From assembly GCA_900767325.1 (NCBI GenBank), contig CAAFYT010000051.1, positions 1-31,782 of the forward strand: a DNA stretch of 31,782 nt. Reading direction: 5' to 3'. Below, one piece after another: positions 22,858 to 30,711 of the stretch. Below the pieces are notes generated by a model, which did not search any database, was not told where the DNA came from, and saw nothing but the letters and a program-made list of their open reading frames with translations. Made by a program: the position numbers and the translations under genes. Position 1 is the first letter of the stretch, and the number at the start of each line of letters is the position of its first letter. The stretch is from Kiritimatiellia bacterium (GTDB taxonomy: Bacteria; Verrucomicrobiota; Kiritimatiellia; RFP12; UBA1067).

Positions 22858-23714
22858 TGCTTTTCGACCGTCCACGACCGCTGACGCCGCTGAATTTCCG
22901 CACTGTATTGATCGCAGTGGCGATTCACTGCGGAATGTTCGCGGCGTTTTGGGTGTTCGCGGCGTGTCACGGGCTCTTTGAGGATCGGGAAACGATCATT
23001 CCGATCGATCTGACGGTCGTGGTGAACGAGAATCTCGAGGGGGAGGAGGCCGAGCCGCCGCCACTCAAGAAGCCGGAGAGGACCAAGGTCGAGCCGCCCA
23101 AGGAGCTGGAGAAGCCCAAGGAACAGGTGAAGCCCAAGGAACTGGAGCGGATCGTAACCAATGTCGTTGCCCGGGTCGATAAGCCCAGGGAACAGGAGAA
23201 GCGCAAGCCGGCGATGCCGAAAAAGACGAAGGAGCAGCTTCGCCAGGAGCGTCTGGCGGCGATGCGCAATTCGGCCAAGGTCGTGAATACGCCGGTGAAG
23301 ATCGAGGTTCCGAACGCGCCGAAGAGTGGCAACGGCAAGACGGATCGGAAGACGCTGACGGACGCCGAGATCCGCGCGCGGCTCAATCAGGGCTACAAGC
23401 CGGGGGCGAGCACGCAGCTTTCGGAGAGTGATCTGCAGCTCGGGCTTTCGCTGATCAAGACGGCGATCGAGGAGAAGTGGGAAATGCCGCCTTGGACGGA
23501 TACGCTCAAGTCCATGACGATCCGCATTTGGTTCGATCGCGGCGGGCGGATCGTCAACTACAAGATGGAGGAAAGTTCGGGCGATGCGCGAGCCGACCAG
23601 TCGATTCGTTCGGCGGCCTCGCGAGTCGGACGGGTCGTCGGCATACCGGCGGCTTTCTATGACAAGTATGGGCAAAGGGGGGTGTCCGTGCGCTTCACGG
23701 TCAAACCGCAATGA
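22857..23714 (+). CDS. TonB/TolA-like energy-transducing protein
   Basis: 285 residues from the ATG at 22857 (a GTG three bases earlier is possible). One TM helix near 15-36 is followed by a Pro/Lys/Glu-rich spacer at about 60-125 with repeated KPKE/KPRE units (KELEKPKEQVKPKELER), the periplasm-spanning part of TonB and TolA. A C-terminal domain from about 190 contains AIEEKWEMPPWTD, TIRIWFDRGGRIVNYKMEESSGDARADQSIRSAA, matching the TonB/TolA C-terminal fold. It completes a TolQ-TolR-TolA (or ExbB-ExbD-TonB) set with the two genes before it. There is no Pal or TolB gene beside it, so the outer-membrane partner is unknown. Confidence 0.9.
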   Translation: MLFDRPRPLTPLNFRTVLIAVAIHCGMFAAFWVFAACHGLFEDRETIIPIDLTVVVNENLEGEEAEPPPLKKPERTKVEPPKELEKPKEQVKPKELERIVTNVVARVDKPREQEKRKPAMPKKTKEQLRQERLAAMRNSAKVVNTPVKIEVPNAPKSGNGKTDRKTLTDAEIRARLNQGYKPGASTQLSESDLQLGLSLIKTAIEEKWEMPPWTDTLKSMTIRIWFDRGGRIVNYKMEESSGDARADQSIRSAASRVGRVVGIPAAFYDKYGQRGVSVRFTVKPQ

Positions 23715-25489
23715 TGATCGGATTTCTCCTAGTGGCGGCGATACAACTTTCGGGGGTCGAGGGGGTCGATCTTCGATCCCGTGCGTTCTTCGATGCGAAC
23801 AACGTAAAGACGGGCGATCCGCTGATCCTGACGATCGATTTCATAGGCGATGCCGACTTCAACGAACTTCATCCGCCTGCGCTTCGGCGCGTTGTCAACG
23901 GACGCGACTGGAAGGTTGATGATGCGAGTGCCAAGACGGATACGTTTCGTGACGCGCGCCGGCTGACGTATCGCGTGCGCCCAGTGCGCGAGGGGGTGCT
24001 GTGGTTTCCATCGCTAGAGTTTTCGTATGCGGGGCGCGACGGAAGCGCGCGAATCGTCCGTTCCAACGAGATACCCGTCCATGTGAAGAGGGGCGATCAG
24101 ATGTCGATGCGGGAGTTGGACGACGAGTCCGACGAACCGGAGCTGACGCTTGCGTTGCGGGGAACGGACGTCGTTCCGACGGCGATCGCCGGCGACGCGG
24201 ATCGCCTCTTCGCTTGGCGGAAGGCCTGCGCCAATCCGTCGGCCGACGCTTTCGCGGAGTTTGATTTCGTCGAAGCGAGACTGAACGAAGCGGCGTGTGC
24301 GATCCGCGATGGCAACTGGGCTCGGGCTATGGGCGTATACAGACGATTGGAGTGGATCATCGGGCAGACTCCGGAGATCGAACGGGGCATTGTGGCGGCG
24401 CTCGCTCTTCGATTCGACAATCCGCGTGCGGAACTTCCGGTCTGGCGGCAGGTTCTGAGGCCGATTCTGCGTTTCGGCTGGAAGGGGCGTCTGACGCTTG
24501 TTCTCTGCGGTCTTGCCGTGGCGGCGCTGGTCTTTTGGCTGCTGGGGCGCGGCATTCGGGTCGTGGCTGCGCTGGCGCTTATCGCAGCGTTCACGCGTCC
24601 CGTCGAGGCCGCTGTCGATCCGTTCGAGCAGATCCGTGGCCAGATGCAGCGGATGCAGGAGCAGATGAGTCAACGTATGCAGCAGATGCAGCAGTCCTTC
24701 GGCAACTTCAGCTTCAGCTTCGGAGGGAGTGGAACTCCTGCTCGCGAAGACGTGACCGTGAGTGCGCGCGTCCAGCCGGATCGCCGTGATCTGCGGGTCG
24801 GCGAGCCGTTCGACTTCATCGTCTCGCTTGAATATCCGAAGACCGCTTCCGTCGGACAGATTGCGCTCAAGCCGACGGAACGGTTCGGTCTTTCGGTCGT
24901 CGGTGCGACGCGAAATCTGCCGGATGGCGCGAGCGCGAACATTTCGAACGTCGTCAGGCGATTGGCGGTTCCCGTGCGCTACGACGTGCCGTTTCGCGGG
25001 CAGCTGGCGTTTGTCGTCGAGGGTGTGGTCAGCGGACGGGAGATTCGCAACGGCGGTCGATTCAGCTTCTCGTTCTCCAATTCGTTCCGGAGCGAGACGG
25101 AAAGCGTCGAAATCGAAATCAAGCCGTTGGATACGGCCGGCCAGCCGGAGGATTTCAGCGGCATCATTTCGGAGGGGCTTCGGATCGTCGAGTTGTGCGA
25201 TCTCATTCGGGTCGAAACGAACGACGTCGTCACCATCACCTACAGCCTGCACCCCAACGGATACGTCGCGCCCGACTACCTTCCGCCCGGCGCGGCGTTC
25301 GAATGGCAGCGTCAGGCCGATCCGACGGGGCGCCTCAGGCAGATCGACTACAAGAGGTTCTTCGTCGCCGATGGCGCGCCGAAGACGCCCGAGGTCTCGA
25401 TTTCCTACTACGATCCGCGGGATCGGCAGTACAAGCGGGCGACTGCGCTCGGCACGTCGCTCGAATACGGTTCCGCCGAGGACAAATGA
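23711..25489 (+). CDS. BatD-like envelope protein with a BatE-like middle and an internal signal-like segment
   Basis: 592 residues. A short signal peptide (1-18) precedes a BatD-type beta domain (about 19-130; RLTYRVRPVREGVLWFPSLEF is the typical end strand). Residues about 160-250 are helical like the BatE TPR part (GNWARAMGVYRRLEW, then PVWRQVLRPILRFGWKGR), leading to a TM helix at 261-278. A second hydrophobic stretch, 282-300, ends in FTRPVEAAVDPF and looks like a signal peptide in mid-protein. A Met/Gln-rich linker (302-330) and a second beta region (345-592) follow. Bat proteins act with MoxR ATPases and VWA proteins in the envelope; none of those is in this window. It overlaps the TonB-like gene and is the likely partner of that complex. 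The two halves may be an old gene fusion. Confidence 0.75.
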   Translation: MMIGFLLVAAIQLSGVEGVDLRSRAFFDANNVKTGDPLILTIDFIGDADFNELHPPALRRVVNGRDWKVDDASAKTDTFRDARRLTYRVRPVREGVLWFPSLEFSYAGRDGSARIVRSNEIPVHVKRGDQMSMRELDDESDEPELTLALRGTDVVPTAIAGDADRLFAWRKACANPSADAFAEFDFVEARLNEAACAIRDGNWARAMGVYRRLEWIIGQTPEIERGIVAALALRFDNPRAELPVWRQVLRPILRFGWKGRLTLVLCGLAVAALVFWLLGRGIRVVAALALIAAFTRPVEAAVDPFEQIRGQMQRMQEQMSQRMQQMQQSFGNFSFSFGGSGTPAREDVTVSARVQPDRRDLRVGEPFDFIVSLEYPKTASVGQIALKPTERFGLSVVGATRNLPDGASANISNVVRRLAVPVRYDVPFRGQLAFVVEGVVSGREIRNGGRFSFSFSNSFRSETESVEIEIKPLDTAGQPEDFSGIISEGLRIVELCDLIRVETNDVVTITYSLHPNGYVAPDYLPPGAAFEWQRQADPTGRLRQIDYKRFFVADGAPKTPEVSISYYDPRDRQYKRATALGTSLEYGSAEDK

Positions 25490-25504
25490 AAGGAGTCACC
25501 TGAC

Positions 25505-26581
25505 ATGGCGAAGCTGACCGAAATAGGCTGGACCGACTACGCGGCGCTCTCTCCGGAGGGAAAGCGGCCGTATCTGACGCGCGACGATCCGGACGGCATG
25601 CCCTACCACACGCTGTTCGCGCAGCAGTTCGATCGAGGGCTCCTCGAGCGGTTGTGCGCGCTGGCGAACAGGATCAGGTTCATCAATAAATCGAAGGAGG
25701 GCGCTCTCTACCTGAAGGGGGTTCTCTCCCACAAGCGCGCGATGCTTTACTTCTCGCAGCCGAGTTCGCGCACGTTCCTCTCGCATCTGGCGGCTTGTCA
25801 GCTGCTCGGCATCACCACGGGCTCTGTGCGCGATGCCGCAACGAGTTCGGAATTCAAGGGCGAGTCGCGTGAGGATTCGATCCGTACCTTTTCCAGCTAC
25901 TTCGACATGATCATCATGCGTTCGCCCGAGCAGGGACTCGCCGAACGGATGGCCTGGGAGCTTTCGAACGGAGATCGTCCCATACCGATCATCAACGCCG
26001 GTTCCGGAAAGGATCAGCACCCCACGCAGGCCCTGCTCGACATCTATACGCTCATGCGATCCTTTGAGAACAAAGGCGGGGTTGACGGGCGAACCGTGGT
26101 CTTCTGCGGCGATCTGATGCGCGGACGCACCGTGAGGTCGCTCAGCTACCTCCTGACCAACTTTAGGAACGTGAAGCAGATATTCGTCGCGCCGCAGGAG
26201 CTGCAGGTTCCGGCCGACGTGGTGATGGTTCTGGCGAAGAAGGGCATTCCGTTCGAAGTCTGCGACAATCTCAAGGACGCAGTGCGAATTGCGGACGCCG
26301 TCTATATGACGCGCATCCAGGACGAGTGGGACAGCGCCAAGGGAGCGTCCGCGAAGATCGATACGAGCCGCTTCAAGTTCGGCGCCGAGGAGCTCGCGCT
26401 GCTCAAGGCGGATGGGGCGATCCTGCATCCGCTGCCGCGCCGTGACGAGATCGCGACATGCTGCGACCGCGATCCGCGCGCCATGTATTGGCGGCAGATG
26501 CGCAACGGCATGTGGATTCGGGCGGCGCTCATCGCCTCGACCTTCGGTTTCGAGAAATCGCTCATGGATTGCGGCTACTGA
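25505..26581 (+). CDS. pyrB: Aspartate carbamoyltransferase, catalytic chain
   Basis: 358 residues, longer than the about 310 of E. coli PyrB. The enzyme joins carbamoyl phosphate and aspartate in the first committed step of UMP synthesis. The carbamoyl-phosphate site reads YFSQPSSRTFLSH (82-94), where most members have FFEPSTRTR; HPTQALLDIYT, GDLMRGRTVRSLSY and HPLPRRDEI are the other family motifs, and GDL-GRTV-SL favours aspartate over ornithine as substrate. There is an N-terminal extension of about 30 residues. AAAGGAG at 25489-25495 is the ribosome-binding site. It ends the rdgB-to-pyrB operon at an intrinsic terminator. pyrE is in a different operon; pyrI is not seen. Confidence 0.93.
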   Translation: MAKLTEIGWTDYAALSPEGKRPYLTRDDPDGMPYHTLFAQQFDRGLLERLCALANRIRFINKSKEGALYLKGVLSHKRAMLYFSQPSSRTFLSHLAACQLLGITTGSVRDAATSSEFKGESREDSIRTFSSYFDMIIMRSPEQGLAERMAWELSNGDRPIPIINAGSGKDQHPTQALLDIYTLMRSFENKGGVDGRTVVFCGDLMRGRTVRSLSYLLTNFRNVKQIFVAPQELQVPADVVMVLAKKGIPFEVCDNLKDAVRIADAVYMTRIQDEWDSAKGASAKIDTSRFKFGAEELALLKADGAILHPLPRRDEIATCCDRDPRAMYWRQMRNGMWIRAALIASTFGFEKSLMDCGY

Positions 26582-26610
26582 TGCCGCCCAACGCAAAACG
26601 GCGCATTTTT
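26581..26610 (+). terminator. Intrinsic terminator after pyrB
   Basis: ATGC-C-GCC (26581-26588) pairs with GGC-GCAT (26600-26606) around an 11-base loop with one bulged C, followed by five T (26606-26610). The hairpin starts at the last base of the pyrB stop codon, and the T run adjoins the metX promoter. It is the only clear intrinsic terminator I see in the window. Confidence 0.65.
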
Positions 26611-26621
26611 GATATACTATC
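26610..26621 (+). promoter_or_regulatory. Extended -10 promoter of metX-metW, near-leaderless
   Basis: TGATATACTATC with TATACT at 26613-26618, an imperfect copy of the element at other operon borders. The start codon is at 26627, eight bases after the -10, so the leader would be zero to two bases. No Shine-Dalgarno precedes it, and no good -35. Confidence 0.7.
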
Positions 26622-26626
26622 CGCCT

Positions 26627-28399
26627 ATGGACGAGGGTGTTGGCAGAGTTGAACCGAAGCGACTGAAGCTCGAACTTCCCGAGGGAGGGCTGCGGCTCGC
26701 TTCCGGCGGCGTTCTGCGGGAGATCGAGGTCGCCTACGAGGAGTGCGGCGCGCCGATCCGCGCGGACAACGTCATCTACATTTGCCATGCGCTGACGGGT
26801 GATGCGCACGTCGCGGGGATCCGGCCCGGCGAGGAAAAGCCCAGCGGCTGGTGGGAGCGGATGGTTGGACCGGGGCGGGCGATCGACACTTCGCGCTATC
26901 ACGTGATCTGCGCCAATGTGCTGGGCGGGTGCAGCGGTACGACGGGCCCAAAGTCGATCAATCCCGAGACCGGCCGGCCGTACGGATCGGCGTTTCCCCA
27001 ATACGATTTCGATGATGCGGTCGATGTCTTCCGTCTCTTATTGAAGCAGCTCGGCGTCACGCATCTCGCCGCTCTGGTCGGCGGAAGCTACGGCGGGCTT
27101 CAGGTGGTGAATTGGATGACGCGCTTTCCGGACGACATGGACAGGGTCTGTCTCATCGCCACAAGCGCCACGCTGAACACGCAGGCAATCGCATTCAGCG
27201 TGATGAGCCGCAACTCGATCACCGACGATCCCGCCTGGAGGGGTGGCGACTACTACGAGGTTGGCGATGGTCTGGGGCCGAAGGCGGGGCTCGCTTCGGC
27301 GCGTCAGCTTGCGCACATCACCTATCTCTCCCGCGAACTGCTTCAGCGCAAGTTCGGTCGCGCGCTCCAACCGAGCTTCGTCGATGCCCCGGCTGACGAG
27401 AAGGCGGCGCGCGATCGCCTGTTCAAGACGTATTTCCAGATCGAGAGCTATCTTGACTATCAGGCGATGAAGTTCCTCAAGCGCTTCGACGCGAACAGCT
27501 ACCTGCACATCACCCGATCGATGGACCTCTATGACCCGAGCGATCGCTATGGCTCCCTGGATGCGGCTCTCGCGCGCGTGAAGGCGAAGGTGCTGGTTGT
27601 CTCCTACGCGGCCGACATCCTCTTTCCGGCGTGGCAGTCGACGGAGATCGCCGCGTCGCTGATGCGGAGCGGCAAGAGCGTGACCTACTGCCATCTCGAG
27701 TGCGGCACGGGGCACGATTCGTTCCTGACCAATATCGACGATCTTTCGCGGATCGTCGGAGGGTTCCTCGGCGCGGGCGAGAGTAAGATCGCCAATTGGC
27801 AGGTGCGGCATCATCGCAAGGTGCTGAACATGGTGAAGACGGGGGCGCATGTGGTGGATATCGGGTGTGGCGACGGGGCTCTTCTCAACGTGCTCAAGGC
27901 GAAACGGCAGGTTCGGGGCGATGGCGTCGAGATCGACGTCGCCAGCTTCGCCGAAGCCGTGGCGAACGGGCATGACGTGCTTTGGGAGCATGCGGACCGT
28001 GGCATTGACATCGTGCCCGACGGACATTACGATCTCGCGATCGTCTCGGATACCTTGCAGGAGGTTCGCAATCCGCGTAAGCTTCTGCATGAGGCGCTGC
28101 GGATCGCCGACGAGGCGATCGTGACGTTCCCGAACTTCGCCGCCTACCGGATCCGGCTCGTGTTGGCGTTGACGGGGCGTCTGCCCGTCTCGAAGCACCT
28201 GCCGTTCGAGTGGTACGACACGCCGAACATCCATTGCATCACCCTCAAGGATTTTCGCGCGTTGTGCGATAAGGAAGGCATCGAGATCAAAGAGGTCGCG
28301 GCGGAGTCGCGGCATTTCCTCGGCAAGGTCCTCCTCCTGCTCGGATTCAAGAATCTGGGTGCGTCGCGTATCATCGCGCGCATCGCGAAAAGGAAATGA
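26627..28399 (+). CDS. metX-metW: Fused homoserine O-acetyltransferase / MetW methyltransferase-like protein
   Basis: 590 residues. Residues 1-380 are MetX, an alpha/beta-hydrolase that acylates homoserine for methionine synthesis: HALTGDAHVAG (54-64), NVLGGCSGTTGP, the nucleophile elbow GGSYGG with S154 (usually GGSMGG), the triad Asp in the segment VSYAADILFP near 325-334 and the His in GTGHDSF near 362. From about 388 it is MetW: HVVDIGCGDGALL (SAM-binding motif I), then LAIVSDTLQEVRNPRKLL and RLPVSKHLPFEWYDTPNIHC, the MetW signature. MetW is usually a separate protein that supports MetX. The ATG at 26627 is chosen because an earlier TTG would lie upstream of the transcription start. cysE follows with a four-base overlap. 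Confidence 0.93.
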   Translation: MDEGVGRVEPKRLKLELPEGGLRLASGGVLREIEVAYEECGAPIRADNVIYICHALTGDAHVAGIRPGEEKPSGWWERMVGPGRAIDTSRYHVICANVLGGCSGTTGPKSINPETGRPYGSAFPQYDFDDAVDVFRLLLKQLGVTHLAALVGGSYGGLQVVNWMTRFPDDMDRVCLIATSATLNTQAIAFSVMSRNSITDDPAWRGGDYYEVGDGLGPKAGLASARQLAHITYLSRELLQRKFGRALQPSFVDAPADEKAARDRLFKTYFQIESYLDYQAMKFLKRFDANSYLHITRSMDLYDPSDRYGSLDAALARVKAKVLVVSYAADILFPAWQSTEIAASLMRSGKSVTYCHLECGTGHDSFLTNIDDLSRIVGGFLGAGESKIANWQVRHHRKVLNMVKTGAHVVDIGCGDGALLNVLKAKRQVRGDGVEIDVASFAEAVANGHDVLWEHADRGIDIVPDGHYDLAIVSDTLQEVRNPRKLLHEALRIADEAIVTFPNFAAYRIRLVLALTGRLPVSKHLPFEWYDTPNIHCITLKDFRALCDKEGIEIKEVAAESRHFLGKVLLLLGFKNLGASRIIARIAKRK

Positions 28400-29145
28400 C
28401 GCTACCGAAGAGAGTCGAGATCATCGTGCAGAAGGGGCTTTCGCTCATCAACCCCTGCGTTTACGGAGAGTTGTCGAATCGCGACATCGTCGCGGAGCTG
28501 ACGGACTCGTTGGAGCGCGAGATCGCGCTGCTTCTTCCGGATGCGGATGCGCGGAGCATCGTGACGCGCTTCTTCGCGCGGATGCCCGAGATCCGGCGAC
28601 TCGTCGAAAGCGATGTGCAGGCGGCGTACGAAGGCGATCCGGCGGCGACGAGCCCGATGGAGGTCGTCATGGCCTATCCGGGGCTCTACGCCGTGACGAT
28701 CCATCGGCTCGCCCACGAGCTCCATCGGCTCGGGGTTCCGATCATTCCGCGCATCATGTCGGAGTTGGCGCATTCGCGGACGGGTATTGACATCCACCCC
28801 GGCGCCACGATCGGCGAGAGGTTCTTCATCGACCATGGAACGGGCGTGGTGATCGGTGAGACGACCGTCATCGGGAAGAACGTGAAGCTCTATCAGGGCG
28901 TGACGCTGGGGGCGCTTTCGTTCGACAGGGACCCTCGGACAGGCGCACTCGTCAAGGGCGTGAAGCGGCATCCGAACGTGGAGGACAACGTGGTGATCTA
29001 CGCGGGGGCGACGATCCTCGGCGGTTCGACCACGATCGGCCACGATTCGGAGATCGGCGGCAATGTCTGGCTCAAGGATTCGGTTCCGCCGAATTCGCGC
29101 GTCTACAACAAACCTCCGGCACCGGAGATAAGGGAGAAAAGGTAA
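28396..29145 (+). CDS. cysE: Serine O-acetyltransferase
   Basis: 249 residues. CysE acetylates serine with acetyl-CoA, the first step of cysteine synthesis. A helical N-terminal domain (1-125) is followed by the left-handed beta-helix of hexapeptide repeats: DIHPGATIGERFFIDHGTG, VVIGETTVIGKNVKLYQGVTLGA, KRHPNVEDNVVIYAGATILGG. The catalytic Asp-His are in the helix cap and the H-P-x-V region; a loop insertion between repeats (SFDRDPRTGALVKG) is as in other SATs. It overlaps metX-metW by four bases (ATGA), so acylation of homoserine and of serine are made from one transcript. The C-terminal tail is short and lacks the clear Ile ending used to bind CysK. Confidence 0.94.
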   Translation: MTLPKRVEIIVQKGLSLINPCVYGELSNRDIVAELTDSLEREIALLLPDADARSIVTRFFARMPEIRRLVESDVQAAYEGDPAATSPMEVVMAYPGLYAVTIHRLAHELHRLGVPIIPRIMSELAHSRTGIDIHPGATIGERFFIDHGTGVVIGETTVIGKNVKLYQGVTLGALSFDRDPRTGALVKGVKRHPNVEDNVVIYAGATILGGSTTIGHDSEIGGNVWLKDSVPPNSRVYNKPPAPEIREKR

Positions 29146-29146
29146 A

Positions 29147-30265
29147 ATGGGATTGGCGGTTGGCATCGTCGGGTTGCCCAATGTCGGCAAATCGACTCTT
29201 TTCAATGCATTGACCAGGAAGCAGCAGGCGGCGGCGGAGAACTATCCGTTCTGCACCATCGAGCCGAATAGCGCGATCGTCGAGGTCGGTGATGAACGGC
29301 TTGAGAAACTTGCAGAGCTGGCCAAGCCCGAGCAGATCATCCGCGCGACTGTCGAGTTCACCGACATCGCGGGCTTGGTGAAGGGGGCGTCAAAAGGCGA
29401 AGGCCTCGGCAACAAGTTCCTGGCGAACATCCGCGAATGCGATGCGATTCTGCATGTGGTGCGCTGCTTCGAGAACGATGACATCATTCACGTCCAGGAG
29501 GGAGGGAACAAGTCCGCGCCGATCGATCCCGTGGGCGACGCCGAAGTCATCGAGACGGAGCTGATTCTGGCGGACATGGAACAGCTGCAGAAGAGATACG
29601 AGCGCGTCCGGAAGGAGGCGCAGGCGAAGCCGCCGATGCGCCCCGAGGCCGAGGCATGCGCTGCGCTTCTCAAACATCTCGAGGAGGGCAAGAGCGTCCG
29701 TTCGTTTCCGCGTAAGGAGGGCGACGCGATCCTGCCGGTTCTGAGGGAGCTGCATTTCCTGACGGACAAGAAGGTGATCTACTGCGCGAACGTCGCGGAC
29801 GACAACGTCACGGGCGAGGGCAATCCGCACGTGGCCGCGTTGAGGGACTACGCGGCGAAGGCCGGTTGCGAGATGGTCGTGATCTGCGCTCAGATGGAGG
29901 CGGATCTTGCAGGGCTTTCCGCGGACGAAGCGCAGGAATTCCTGCAGAGCTACGGACTTTCCGAAAGCTCGCTTGACCGCACGATCCGCCTGGCTTATGA
30001 AACGCTGGGGCTGGCGAGCTTCCTGACGGCCGGGCCAAAGGAGGTGCGTGCCTGGACGTTTCGGAAGGGTTGGAAGGCGCCGAAATGCGCTGGCGTCATC
30101 CACACCGACTTCGAGAAGGGCTTCATTCGCGCCCAGGTCGTCGCCTATGAGGACTATATCCGCTTTGGCGGCGAGGCGGGCGCGCGCGAGCATGGCGTGC
30201 TGCGGCCCGAAGGCAAGGACTACGAGATGAAGGACGGCGATGTCGTCGAGTTCATGTTCAACTGA
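29147..30265 (+). CDS. ychF: Ribosome-binding GTPase/ATPase YchF (OLA1 family)
   Basis: 372 residues. YchF is a conserved Obg-family protein that binds ribosomes and hydrolyses ATP better than GTP. G1 is GLPNVGKST (9-17), followed by YPFCTIEPNSAIV, G3 DIAGLVKGASKGEGLGNKFL and NVAD in the G4 position, which explains the relaxed base choice. A coiled-coil region (about 130-200) and a C-terminal TGS domain (AWTFRKGWKAPKCAGVIHTDFEKGFIRAQVV, DVVEFMFN) complete it. GAGAAAAGG lies just before the start. It starts one base after the cysE stop; an ACT-domain gene follows after 14 bases. Confidence 0.97.
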   Translation: MGLAVGIVGLPNVGKSTLFNALTRKQQAAAENYPFCTIEPNSAIVEVGDERLEKLAELAKPEQIIRATVEFTDIAGLVKGASKGEGLGNKFLANIRECDAILHVVRCFENDDIIHVQEGGNKSAPIDPVGDAEVIETELILADMEQLQKRYERVRKEAQAKPPMRPEAEACAALLKHLEEGKSVRSFPRKEGDAILPVLRELHFLTDKKVIYCANVADDNVTGEGNPHVAALRDYAAKAGCEMVVICAQMEADLAGLSADEAQEFLQSYGLSESSLDRTIRLAYETLGLASFLTAGPKEVRAWTFRKGWKAPKCAGVIHTDFEKGFIRAQVVAYEDYIRFGGEAGAREHGVLRPEGKDYEMKDGDVVEFMFN

Positions 30266-30279
30266 CAGGAGGGGGACGA

Positions 30280-30711
30280 ATGCGCATCAGACAGCTCAGC
30301 ATATTCCTTGAGAACAAGCCAAAGCAGCTTTCGTCGATCTGCTCGGCGCTTGCGGACGCGAAGATCAACATCCTCGCGCTCTCGCTGGCCGACACGTCGG
30401 ACTTCGGCATCGTCCGGATGATCGTCGACAACCATGAGAAGGCAAAGGCGGTTCTGGCCGATCACGGGCGAGTCGCCAATGTCCGCGAGGTCGTGGCGGT
30501 CTGTGTGCCGGATCGTCCGGGCGGGATGGTCGGTGTGATGCAGGTTCTGGACAAGGTCGGCGTGGATATCGAGTACAGCTACGCATTCGCGTCGAGCCGT
30601 GGCGACTGGGCGGTTCTGGTGTTTCGGTTCTCCGACAACGCCAGGGCCGAGGAGGCGCTTCGAGAGGCAAAGTTCACCGTGCTCAGCGAAGAGGACGTCT
30701 TCGCCAACTGA
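30280..30711 (+). CDS. Tandem ACT-domain protein
   Basis: 143 residues made of two ACT domains in a row: QLSIFLENKPKQLSSICSALADAKINILALSLAD at 5-40 and VVAVCVPDRPGGMVGVMQVLDKVGVDIEYSYAFAS at about 71-105. ACT domains bind small ligands, most often amino acids, and regulate enzymes; stand-alone tandem-ACT proteins are common and usually of unknown ligand. Placement after metX-metW and cysE suggests an amino-acid sensor but does not show it. AGGAGGGGG at 30267-30275 is a strong ribosome-binding site. The stop shares one base with the next start. Confidence 0.92.
   Translation: MRIRQLSIFLENKPKQLSSICSALADAKINILALSLADTSDFGIVRMIVDNHEKAKAVLADHGRVANVREVVAVCVPDRPGGMVGVMQVLDKVGVDIEYSYAFASSRGDWAVLVFRFSDNARAEEALREAKFTVLSEEDVFAN

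Noticed and set aside
23041..23220. Lys/Pro/Glu repeats as a possible DNA repeat or CRISPR-like array
   Set aside because: They are imperfect coding repeats of the TonB/TolA spacer with no regular unit length or spacers.
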